From positions 117,433 to 181,432 of the forward strand of contig JAFWEP010000004.1 in assembly GCA_017512885.1 (NCBI GenBank): 64,000 nt of DNA, given 5' to 3'. This DNA is from Erysipelotrichaceae bacterium (GTDB taxonomy: Bacteria > Bacillota_I > Bacilli_A > Erysipelotrichales > Erysipelotrichaceae). Positions 14,903-23,100 of the stretch are shown here, piece by piece. The notes under the pieces were generated by a model. The model was not told the origin of the DNA. It saw only the letters and a list, made by a program, of their open reading frames with translations, and ran no database searches. Made by a program: the position numbers and the translations under genes. Position 1 is the first letter of the stretch, and each line of letters opens with the position of its first letter.

Positions 14903-15676
14903 ATGTATTTCGCTGACTGTGAAGAGCGCATCTGCCGTAAGGACGGCAGGAAGATCTACGGAGTCCTGCACAAGCCGGCAGGAGAAGGGAAACGGCCGCT
15001 GATCATCTTCGCCCATGAACTGGGCAATTCCCATGTCTCCGGCACCCGCTACGGAAGACACCTGATCAAGGAAGGCTTCCTTTTCTATACCTTCGATTTC
15101 TGCGGAGGCAGCGCCCGGCCCAACCGTTCCGACGGATCCTCGACCGAGATGTCGATCCTGACCGAAGTTCAGGATCTGCTGGATGTGATCGAAGAAGCGA
15201 AAGAATGGCCGGAGGTCGACAGTGAACACATCCTCCTCTTGGGAGGCTCGCAGGGAGCGGCCGTTGCCGCCCTGGCTGCAGCCAGGATCCCCGAGGCGAT
15301 CGAAGCCCTGATCCTGATGTATCCCGGCTTCCGTACCACCGATGACCTGCACCGGATGTTTCCCTCCAAAGAAGCGATTCCCGAGAAGTATTTCTTCCTG
15401 GACTGGATCTGGCTGGGGAAACGCTATGCCCTGGATATGTGGGACGTCGATGTCTATCAGGCGATCGGTCATTACAAGGGTCCGGTACTGCTGCTGCACG
15501 GCGATCAGGATGAAGTGATCCCTCTCTCTTATTCGGAGAGGGCTGCTGAGATCTACGAAGACTGTAAGTATGTCATCATCCCGGAAGGACATCATGAATT
15601 CCACTACGAAGCCTTTGCGCAGGCCCGCAAAGAGATCGATCTGTTTTTAGAAGAGAAAGGACTTATCCATGGATAA
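14903..15676 (+). CDS. Alpha/beta hydrolase (serine hydrolase)
   Basis: This is a 257-residue protein. The nucleophile elbow is GGSQGA (Ser about 116), the acid Asp is in HGDQDEVIP, and the His is in PEGHHEFHYEAF. A lid region follows the nucleophile. It resembles the BAAT/feruloyl-esterase-like acyl hydrolases of Firmicutes. No Shine-Dalgarno precedes ATG 14903, but TAAGAT ends 7 nt before it, so the transcript may be leaderless. It overlaps the small acidic gene downstream by 8 nt. Confidence 0.85.
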   Translation: MYFADCEERICRKDGRKIYGVLHKPAGEGKRPLIIFAHELGNSHVSGTRYGRHLIKEGFLFYTFDFCGGSARPNRSDGSSTEMSILTEVQDLLDVIEEAKEWPEVDSEHILLLGGSQGAAVAALAAARIPEAIEALILMYPGFRTTDDLHRMFPSKEAIPEKYFFLDWIWLGKRYALDMWDVDVYQAIGHYKGPVLLLHGDQDEVIPLSYSERAAEIYEDCKYVIIPEGHHEFHYEAFAQARKEIDLFLEEKGLIHG

Positions 15677-15971
15677 CGAACTGGTACTGACCATCCTCGA
15701 AGAACTGCAGGATGAACTGGAAGACGAAACACTGACCCTGGATGACTGCATCCAGGTCCAGCGCGACGGGAACGGACATATCATCGACTGGTGCTATGAT
15801 GCGAAGATGATGGAGGAGATCGGAGAGACCCACTTTACCGATCCGCAGGAAGAAAAAGAAAAGGAGGCCCAGTATCAGGCCTACCTGGAGATGAAGGAGA
15901 AGCTGCAGACACTGACCTTACGGGAAGTGCTGGCAGAGTTGTCCGAAAATGTGAGAGTGGAACTGCTGTAG
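15669..15971 (+). CDS. Small acidic hypothetical protein
   Basis: This is a 100-residue, strongly acidic, mostly helical protein (ILEELQDELEDETLTLDD and EEKEKEAQYQAYLEMKEKL) with no recognised domain. AAAGGA precedes the ATG, which lies inside the 3' end of the hydrolase gene, so the two are coupled. A terminator overlaps its stop codon. Confidence 0.6.
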   Translation: MDNELVLTILEELQDELEDETLTLDDCIQVQRDGNGHIIDWCYDAKMMEEIGETHFTDPQEEKEKEAQYQAYLEMKEKLQTLTLREVLAELSENVRVELL

Positions 15972-15985
15972 CAGTTCTTTTCTTC
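15960..15985 (+). terminator. Terminator of the hydrolase operon
   Basis: GAACTGC (15960-15966) pairs with GCAGTTC (15971-15977), followed by TTTTCTTC. The stop codon is within the loop and stem. Confidence 0.8.
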
Positions 15986-16652
15986 AGATGATGCCCAGCG
16001 GGATAAGTGTCACCAGCAATATCCCCACCAGCCCCCAGATCCCGATCAGGAAACGTTTCCGGTCCTCCGGTTTCATGTCGGGGACATAATTGCTGGCGAG
16101 GAAGAAGGGAATGTAGGTCGTGATGAAGACCGGCAGTACGCCCCACCACCGATAGACCCAGATGAAGGAATGATTGGAAGTACCGGCCAGGAAAGACTCA
16201 ACCAGCGCAAATAAGAGGGCCATGCTGAGTGCTCCGGCCAGGCGGCAGTCGATGCCGCCTTTTCCGTCTTTGGCGAAATACCGGGTGCTCCTGTCCTGCG
16301 GCAGCATCTTGAAAGAGATGATGCCGGCCAGGGAAAACATCATCGAGAGCTCCCAGCAGACCCCGATCAGCAGGATAAAGGTCGTAGAGGCATTGCTGAC
16401 GGACCATAAGGGATACCCGAAGAAATGGGCAATGACCGCATTGCCGATCTCGTAGAGCCAGTGTACGCCGTATAAGGCCAGACCGGCATAGATCGCCTCG
16501 TAGTTCCTCTTATGGATCTCGGACCAGTAGACATAGAAGACGACAGCCAGGATGAAGATAAATGTCCAGTTGAAGTTTGCGGTGCTGCGCACCTGGATCC
16601 CGTCGACCAGATCTCTGGCGGTATCGGAACCGTCGCCCCAGAATACAAACAT
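15984..16652 (-). CDS. Multi-pass membrane protein, hypothetical
   Basis: This is a 222-residue protein with about six hydrophobic segments (WTFIFILAVVFYVYW, TTFILLIGVCWELSMMFSLAG, ALSMALLFALVESFLAG and WGLVGILLVTLIPLGII among them). No transporter or enzyme signature is recognised. GGAAAGGAG stands 9 nt before the ATG. It is convergent with the hydrolase operon and stands alone. Confidence 0.65.
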   Translation of the reverse strand: MFVFWGDGSDTARDLVDGIQVRSTANFNWTFIFILAVVFYVYWSEIHKRNYEAIYAGLALYGVHWLYEIGNAVIAHFFGYPLWSVSNASTTFILLIGVCWELSMMFSLAGIISFKMLPQDRSTRYFAKDGKGGIDCRLAGALSMALLFALVESFLAGTSNHSFIWVYRWWGVLPVFITTYIPFFLASNYVPDMKPEDRKRFLIGIWGLVGILLVTLIPLGII

Positions 16653-16740
16653 AAAGACCTGCTCCTTTCCTATGGATGATGATCTGCTTCCCTTACCTTC
16701 ATTCTACAGAGTTTCTTTGAAAAAAGCAGAGTTATCCGCT

Positions 16741-17229
16741 TCAGACTCTGTCACTCAGTTCTTTTAGCAGGAAACCCAGCAGGAACAGGATCACCAGCGC
16801 CGCTTTCCCCAACAGCGTGCTCAAGGCCAGAGAGACCCAGCCCAGGACCGGCAGGGACAGGATGACCTTCCCGATCACCAGATGGTAAGGGATCGGGACG
16901 ATGTCTTCGGAGGAGTTGCTGTCGCCTTTGGTGATCAGTTCCTTCTCTTCCACATGGTTCTCAAGTACCCGGTGAGTGGTCGGCGTCGGAGAACTGTAGT
17001 TCATATAAAAGGTCACGATCTCGCCCTCTTCCAGCTCAGCCGGTTCGCAGTCTCTGACATAGACGACACTGCCGACCGGGATCGTTGCCTGCATCGAACC
17101 GGAGATGACGGTAAAAGGCCGGATGCTGAAAAACGGCGGCAGCACCAGCAGCAGCACCACTGCCACTAACGGCAGCAGACACAATACAGACAGGATATAC
17201 AGAGCGAAACTCAGACTCTTCTTATTCAT
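16741..17229 (-). CDS. sipW: SipW-type signal peptidase I
   Basis: This is a 162-residue protein. The N-terminal membrane anchor (LSVLCLLPLVAVVLLLVLP) is followed by the catalytic Ser in SGSMQATIPVGS (Ser45). His86 in TTHRV replaces the usual Lys, which marks the ER-type/SipW class. A second membrane segment closes the C-terminus. SipW enzymes process TasA/camelysin-like fibre subunits, and such proteins are encoded next door. A terminator at 17272-17321 and its own -10 (TATACT, 17238-17243) make it a separate transcript from the fibre operon. Confidence 0.88.
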   Translation of the reverse strand: MNKKSLSFALYILSVLCLLPLVAVVLLLVLPPFFSIRPFTVISGSMQATIPVGSVVYVRDCEPAELEEGEIVTFYMNYSSPTPTTHRVLENHVEEKELITKGDSNSSEDIVPIPYHLVIGKVILSLPVLGWVSLALSTLLGKAALVILFLLGFLLKELSDRV

Positions 17230-17237
17230 CTTTCTAT

Positions 17238-17243
17238 AGTATA
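17238..17243 (-). promoter_or_regulatory. -10 box of sipW
   Basis: TATACT on the minus strand ends 8 nt before the ATG at 17229. Only AAAG is available as a ribosome binding site, so translation may be leaderless or near-leaderless. Confidence 0.4.
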
Positions 17244-17271
17244 TCTGTTTCTCGTGTTTTGCATCACCCTA

Positions 17272-17321
17272 ACCACACAAAAAGCTGTCTCTCGACAGCT
17301 CTTGTGCAGTGTTGTGTGGTC
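17272..17321 (-). terminator. Terminator of the surface-fibre operon
   Basis: The inner hairpin AGCTGTC-GAGA-GACAGCT (17300-17283, minus strand) is followed by TTTTT. An outer stem ACCACACAA/TTGTGTGGT (17272-17280 and 17313-17321) clamps it. It isolates the operon from sipW. Confidence 0.85.
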
Positions 17322-18277
17322 TATTCGATGTCTTTCTTCCTTCTTCTGAGGAAGGCGATGAGAAGACCTAAGATACCGATGCCTAAGACTCCTCCGGTAG
17401 CCGGTAAGATCCAGGAAGGAAGCGAACCGCTGCCTCCGGGCTCTGTGCCGGGTTCGGGAGATTCGGTGGTACCCGGATCTAACGGGACAGGCTCATCGGT
17501 GATCACCGGCTCTTCGGTCGTGCCGGGATCTAAGGGTGTCGGCTCATCCGTGATCTCCGGTGTCTCTCCGCCGCCTTCATCCGGATTTACCGGAGTGACG
17601 GGAGTGACAGGAGCCGTTCCGCCTCCGCCGCCTGTTCCGCCGCCTGTTCCGCCGCCGCCGGGAACGATGACGGTCTCATAGATATAGGTCGTACCGCCGG
17701 TGGCCCGGTTATAGGTAAAGGTGATCGTCTTGCCGGAAGCGTCCAACAGGAATGTCTGGTTGCCTTCGACAGGCAGATGATCGGCCACATAGCGCGGGGC
17801 AACGGTGATCTCTTCGCCCTGCGTGCCATGGAAGGTCGCAGGAGATAAGAGGTTATTGCCGTTAGAGTCAACGTAACGTACGGTGTATTCCAGTAAGTCA
17901 CCGGGGATGCCGTAAGTCAGGACGTAGGAGAGATCCTCTTCGGCCGCGACCGTAAAGGATTGGGCAACGGAAGAATCATCGTTGTCGTATCCGGTCTCCT
18001 TGATACCTCTGGCCCGGTACTTGTTGTCGGAGGAGGAAGAAGGGACATAGGGGTAGACATGGGATTCGCCGTCGACTTCGATCTCGAAGGTGCCTTTCTC
18101 GACATCCAGTTCGAGGTAGACGTTCGCGCCTTCCTTGACGTCCAGGCTGACTGAGGAAGCGCCGTTGATGGTGCCCCAGTTGCCGCCGTAGACCGTTACT
18201 TCGTAGGTGCCTTCCGCATGGACCGGTAAGAGGCTTAAGAGAAGCGAGACAGCGACTAAGAGGAAGGGCTTACGCAT
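17321..18277 (-). CDS. LPXTG-anchored MucBP-type surface protein
   Basis: This is a 318-residue protein. A signal peptide ends near VHA-EG. A beta-rich N-terminal domain is followed by a MucBP-like unit (YTVRYVDSNGNNLLSPATFHG...KTITFTYNR), a Gly-rich linker, and a Pro/Thr/Glu repeat region (PLDPGTTE, ITDEP). The C-terminus is a full sorting signal: LPATG, a hydrophobic stretch and RRRKK. It should be linked to peptidoglycan by a sortase, which is not encoded in this window. It is the last gene of the fibre operon and could be its wall anchor. Confidence 0.85.
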   Translation of the reverse strand: MRKPFLLVAVSLLLSLLPVHAEGTYEVTVYGGNWGTINGASSVSLDVKEGANVYLELDVEKGTFEIEVDGESHVYPYVPSSSSDNKYRARGIKETGYDNDDSSVAQSFTVAAEEDLSYVLTYGIPGDLLEYTVRYVDSNGNNLLSPATFHGTQGEEITVAPRYVADHLPVEGNQTFLLDASGKTITFTYNRATGGTTYIYETVIVPGGGGTGGGTGGGGGTAPVTPVTPVNPDEGGGETPEITDEPTPLDPGTTEEPVITDEPVPLDPGTTESPEPGTEPGGSGSLPSWILPATGGVLGIGILGLLIAFLRRRKKDIE

Positions 18278-18947
18278 TTGCTTTTCCTCCTTTCCTGCTC
18301 AGAAGCAGATAAAGGAAGGAGAAAGCCGATACGGCTAAGGCTCCCACTAAGACAGAAGAGTACGCCGCTTCCTTCGCGTGTCCGGCAGAAGTATTGACGA
18401 TCCTCACCACGTTCTCGGTCTGATCTTCGACTGCGAAACGCAGAGCCAGCTCGCCGGTCTTGTTCTGGTAGGCATTGGGCTGCGACTCGCCGTCGAGTCC
18501 TACGACGATCCTGATCACGCCGGAAGCGCCGGGTGCCAGGGTATCCAGATAGAAGTATTCCTTTAAGGATTCGTCTGCCGGATGTAAGCCTTCCTGGCCT
18601 TCACCGCCGACGACGCCGTTCTCGTATAAGGGATTCAAGGAACCATTGGGAGCGATATAGCTCACTTCATAGGTATAGCCGCCGTTCTCCGTGCTGCCTT
18701 CGAGTAAGGTCTTTAAGATCTCATTGCTGAGATACCAGGCCGTCTTGGAAGAGGAGTTATTGGCGAAGGTGACATCGATCACCGCTTCCTGTCCGGGGAA
18801 GAGACCGGAGACCGTCTGGTTGATGCCGTCGACGGCACCGGCCTTGACTTCGACCTTCTTGCCGTCATAGACGACATCGGCTTCAGCAGCGCTGACCGGT
18901 AAGAGGAGAAGGAGGAAAGCAGCGAGGGTAAGGATGATCTTTTTCAT
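18270..18947 (-). CDS. Secreted surface protein with a C-terminal membrane anchor
   Basis: This is a 225-residue protein. A signal peptide (ILTLAAFLLLLLPVSAAEA) is followed by an extracellular beta domain of about 170 residues (DGINQTVSGLFPGQEAVIDVTFANNSS) that looks like a DUF11/TasA-type strand pattern. It ends with a membrane helix (SVLVGALAVSAFSFLYLLL) and a short basic tail. There is no LPXTG motif. It overlaps the LPXTG gene by 8 nt and lies 19 nt from the previous subunit. It probably holds or initiates the fibre at the membrane. Confidence 0.65.
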   Translation of the reverse strand: MKKIILTLAAFLLLLLPVSAAEADVVYDGKKVEVKAGAVDGINQTVSGLFPGQEAVIDVTFANNSSSKTAWYLSNEILKTLLEGSTENGGYTYEVSYIAPNGSLNPLYENGVVGGEGQEGLHPADESLKEYFYLDTLAPGASGVIRIVVGLDGESQPNAYQNKTGELALRFAVEDQTENVVRIVNTSAGHAKEAAYSSVLVGALAVSAFSFLYLLLSRKGGKANA

Positions 18948-18966
18948 ATCTGTCTGTCCTCCTTTC

Positions 18967-19647
18967 TTACTTTAAACTGAGCACGCCGTTATCGGCAGCG
19001 ATATTGGTGACGCCCCAGACCGAAGTGACCGCTTTCTGTCCTTCCGGTACCTGCAGGGACTGGGCTTCCATCTCGACGACGAACTCGGCGTTGTCGTTAT
19101 CGTAGGTATAGGTAACGGTGATGACCTTGCCGTCGCTGGAAGTGGAAGTGCTGTAGTTCTTGGCGATCTCCTTGTCGATAGAGATCGAAGTGAAGAGAGC
19201 GGCAGAGAGCTCTTCTCCCTTCAGGGAATTGCGCAGATAGTAGACGCTTCTTTCTGCCGTACGCTCATTCGGGTTCTCAAACCAGGAAGAGCTCTCCGGC
19301 GAAAGAACGATCAGAGAAGGAGATAAGGAGGTGTCCTTCTCTCCTTCTGTGTTCCAGTACTTGCGGACCACGACCCTGACGTATTCTTCGTTTTCGGTCG
19401 TGTTCTTGACGGCGATCGTGTCCTCGTAACTCTTACCGGGATCGATCTCTGTCAGAGAAGAGTAGAGCGTTTCCGCTTTCTTGCCGTTCTCCCAGAGCTC
19501 AACACCGATCTCGGCAGTAGCGATATCGGAGATATACTGGCCGTCCGAGGGATTCAAGACCGCTCTCGTGCCATAGACGGCAGCACCGGCGAAGACCGCG
19601 ATCAGTAAGGAGAAGAAGGCCAGGAAAGTAACTGCTTTTCTTTTCAT
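18967..19647 (-). CDS. TasA/camelysin-like secreted subunit
   Basis: This is a 226-residue protein. The N-terminal hydrophobic signal (VTFLAFFSLLIAVFAGAAVYGTRA) is followed by AEIGVELWENGKK and a long beta-sandwich segment with EEYVRVVVRKYW, a pattern shared by TasA/CalY-type proteins (two strands flanking an R/V-rich edge). It is likely cleaved by the SipW peptidase encoded nearby. It is in the middle of the fibre operon with 17-19 nt spacers. The polymerising role is an inference. Confidence 0.65.
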   Translation of the reverse strand: MKRKAVTFLAFFSLLIAVFAGAAVYGTRAVLNPSDGQYISDIATAEIGVELWENGKKAETLYSSLTEIDPGKSYEDTIAVKNTTENEEYVRVVVRKYWNTEGEKDTSLSPSLIVLSPESSSWFENPNERTAERSVYYLRNSLKGEELSAALFTSISIDKEIAKNYSTSTSSDGKVITVTYTYDNDNAEFVVEMEAQSLQVPEGQKAVTSVWGVTNIAADNGVLSLK

Positions 19648-19664
19648 ATCCTTATTCCTCCTTC

Positions 19665-20147
19665 CTAGTAGCCGATGTAGGCCCAGCCATCGGGCCTCGC
19701 TACGCTGTCTCCGTTATAGGTGACTCTTTCCGCTTCTTCGATGATGACGATCTCGAAGTGGTAGTTGGGGATATTCTCCTTTTTGAGGTTGACCTCTAAG
19801 ACCGAGGTGGACTCACCGGGAGCGAGGACTTTCTTGTAGTAGTAATAGCCGTCGCCGCCGTTGACCCAGTTCTCTCCGGCAGGTTCTTCGATATACGCGG
19901 CATTGGCGAAGACTGCGACCCTTACGACGACAGGGGTATCACCGGTGTTATTCAGGGTGATGTCCTTATTGCCTTCCGAATCGATTTCTTCCTTGATGGT
20001 GACAGTCTGGCCTAACTTGATGGAGTTGCCGCCCTTCGCTTCATCCCGGTCCGAGAAGTAAGCGCCGGTAAGATGTGCTCCATAGGGGAGGAGAAGCAGC
20101 AGGGAGAGGAATGCGATCAGAAGATATCTTTTATTTCTTTTCATCAT
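19665..20147 (-). CDS. TasA/camelysin-like secreted subunit (SipW substrate)
   Basis: This is a 160-residue protein. Its signal region ends with GAHLTGAYFSDRDEAKGGNSI, which matches the SipW-dependent motif (TxAYFSDxE...N). The mature domain (QTVTIKEEIDSEGNKDITLNNTGDTPVVVRVAVFANA) has the TasA-like beta-sandwich pattern. AAAGGAGG precedes the start; ATG 20147 and ATG 20144 are both possible. It follows the giant adhesin by 16 nt. Confidence 0.75.
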   Translation of the reverse strand: MMKRNKRYLLIAFLSLLLLLPYGAHLTGAYFSDRDEAKGGNSIKLGQTVTIKEEIDSEGNKDITLNNTGDTPVVVRVAVFANAAYIEEPAGENWVNGGDGYYYYKKVLAPGESTSVLEVNLKKENIPNYHFEIVIIEEAERVTYNGDSVARPDGWAYIGY

Positions 20148-20163
20148 GTCTCATTCCTCCTTT

Positions 20164-23100
20164 CTACTGTCCCACCACAGGTACGGGGGATTCCTCCGAA
20201 GGGGTCTCCTCCGTGACCTGAACGTATTCTTTTTCTTCGTACATGTTGGCGACGCCGCTTCCCGGAGGAGGTACGTCTCCCGGTTCGTTGGTGAAGGTGA
20301 ACTCGTACATCCTTGCTTCCTTATCGAACTTATCGGTGAAGGAGGATACATAGTTCGCGCTGTAGACCTCTTCGACCTTCAGCACGTCACCGGCATCCGG
20401 ATCACAGGGGATGTCCTTCAGGACCTTGGAGTACTCGTAGGTGCCTTCTTCGATCGTGATGCCGACATAGTTCTCGTAGGACTTGCCTTCTTCGGCATAG
20501 TCCACGGTGACCTTGAAGACGAAGGTCGTACCTTCATACTGCTTAAGGTCATAGACCGCCGGCAGTTCCTTCTTGATGGTCAGATCGACAAACTTCAGTT
20601 CGTTGGTGATCTTCGCCGTGTAACGCTTGGTCTCGGCATTGAAGGCCAGTTCGACATTGCCGACATAGTTCGGGATCTCAGTCTCTTCCAGTGTGTAGAT
20701 GTACTGCGTCTCGCTTTCTTCATCGAAGACCGGCAGCTCCTGGAAGATATGCATCCAGTCGTTCTTCTCGCCAAACTTCACGGTCTGTACCAGTTCCTTT
20801 TCGCCGCCGCGTACTTCGCGGTAGAGCTTGACCTCGATCTCGTCCGGCTGAACTTCCAGCTTGTCTTCGCGGTCGTTCCATTCCTTGGTGACTTCGATTT
20901 CGGTCAGCGGCGTATGGGTATTGGTGATGGTGAATCCTTCGATCTTCGTTTCGTACTTCTCGACCGGTTCTTCACTGACCGTGTAGGTGATCAGTTCGCC
21001 CTTGTCGTCATACTTGCGCAGATCGGTGAAGCTGTGCTTCCAGTTGTTTTCGGAAGTGATCTCAGCCTCATCGACAGGTTCATCATTAGCCAGCAGGTTG
21101 ACGATGATCGACTCCGGACGGTCTCCGTCGTAGTCGTTATAGTCTTCCCAGACCTTGGTGACGTCGATATTGACGAGTTCGTGGTTGACGAAGGTGTAGG
21201 GAACCTTACCGTCATCATAGGTGACTTCCGCGACCAGATCGCCCTCGAAGTTATCGCTGACGACGATCTTGACAGCCACTTCATGTTCATCGTAAGCGAC
21301 GAGATCATCACCCTTGACTTCCTTGATGGTGTATTCGTAAGTACCGACTTCTTCGAAGTGCAGCTCCTTGAAGGTGACGTTTCCGCCGACGTTTTTCTTT
21401 GTGTCATAGACAGCACCGCCGGAGATCAGCTCGAAGCTGAACATATCGTCTTCCAGCGTTCCGTCGTAAGACTTCTTCGCCTCCAGGACCACATCGACCG
21501 GTTCCGGTTCATAGGTATTCGTGAAGGTCACTTCACCGCTGTATTCGACCGTTGCGCTCATCTTGCCGTTCGCATCGTCCTTGACCGTAACGGTCGCGGT
21601 GACGGTGTGCTCGTCATAGGTGACGCCCTTCTCCGTGCCCTTGACTTCCCTGATGGTGTAGACGAAGTCTTTGGTCATCACACCGTCGAGATCAGCCTTT
21701 TCATAGTTGATCGTCTTGAAACTGACCTTGCCTTCCGCATCATTTGTGACTTCTTCCAGGACTTCGCCATTCGCATCCAGCAGCTGGAAGGTGAATTCAC
21801 CAGCCTTCAGCGGACGGTTGTTGTCGGAAGTGAGAGCCTTGGTGACGCCGAGATCAATGCTGGTCGGTTCCGGTGTGTAGGTGTTGTTGAAGGTCTTGTC
21901 TTCCGGATAGGTGACAGTGGCGTGCAGCGCACCCTGGCCGTCGTCGGTGACTTCGACCGTGACCGTGATCGTTTCCGTGGAGTATTCGACGCCCGGCAGT
22001 TTCTCATCCGGTACGACTTCGGCGATCGTGTAGGTATGCGTGCCCTTATTCTCTAAGAGATAAGTGATCTCACCGAAGGTGACCTTGCCGTCAGCGGTGT
22101 TGTTGGCAGTCTGCAGGACTTCCCCGTTCTCGGAGAGCGTGAAGCTGAACTCAGTAGCCTGCAGGTCACGTCCGGCGAGGGCTTTCTCCACTTCGATCGT
22201 CGCCTTGGCAGCTTCCGGAACGTAAGTGTTGGTGAAGACGATCTCAGTGATATTTTCGCCGAGATCCCATTCAACGGAGAGCGAAGCGTCTTCGAAGTTG
22301 TCGGTGACGACTGCCGTGACCGTGTAGGTCCTGCTGTCATAAGTGACAGCCGGCAGGCTTCCCTGAACTTCAGAGACTGTGAACGAATAGTTGCCGGACT
22401 TGTTGAAGGTGATGCCGGTGAAGGTCGCATTGCCCTGCGCATCGTTGGAGACGGTGCTGTCATAGCCGTTGCCGATCATCGTGAAGCTGAATTCGCCTGC
22501 ATTCAGAGCACGGCCGTTTAAGACCTTCCGGACCGGCAGTTCACTCGTGACCGGTGTCGGAGTGTAGGTGTTGGTGAAGGTGAAGAGCGGGACTTCTGCC
22601 GGAGAAGTGACAGCCGTCAGATGGCCTTCTCCGTCGTCGGTGACCGTGACCGTGAAGCGCTGCGGACCGGCATAGGAGATACCGGCCTTGCCGTCATTGG
22701 CTTCCGTGATCTCGTAGGTGAAGGTCATTTCGCTCGCATCGCCCAGATCGCCCTTGGTGAAGACCAGGGTGCCGAAGTGGACTGCGCCGCCGGCTTCGTT
22801 CGTGGCGCTCAGCGAATCGACCGTATCGTAACCTTCTTCGGTCTGCTTATGGATCGGGGCGCCGTCCACACCGCTCAGCGTGAAGCTGAACATATCCGCT
22901 TCCAGTTCTCTGCCGTTCAGTACCTTCGTACCGTCGGCGGTGACCGTTGCTTCATCGGTGGTATAGGTATTGATGAAGTTCAGACCGCTGCCGTAATCGA
23001 TCGTGGGCGTCAGCGTACCGTCGCCGTTGTCCTTCACTTTGACCTGGAAGGTCAGGGTCTGGGTATTCGCCTGGATCGCTGGGTTGCTGGGGGTGTTTTC

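Noticed and set aside
14873..15604. Upstream extension of the DUF1287 gene to a 464-residue minus-strand frame
   Set aside because: The extension lies antisense to the alpha/beta hydrolase. The DUF1287 protein has a normal membrane signal at ATG 14872.
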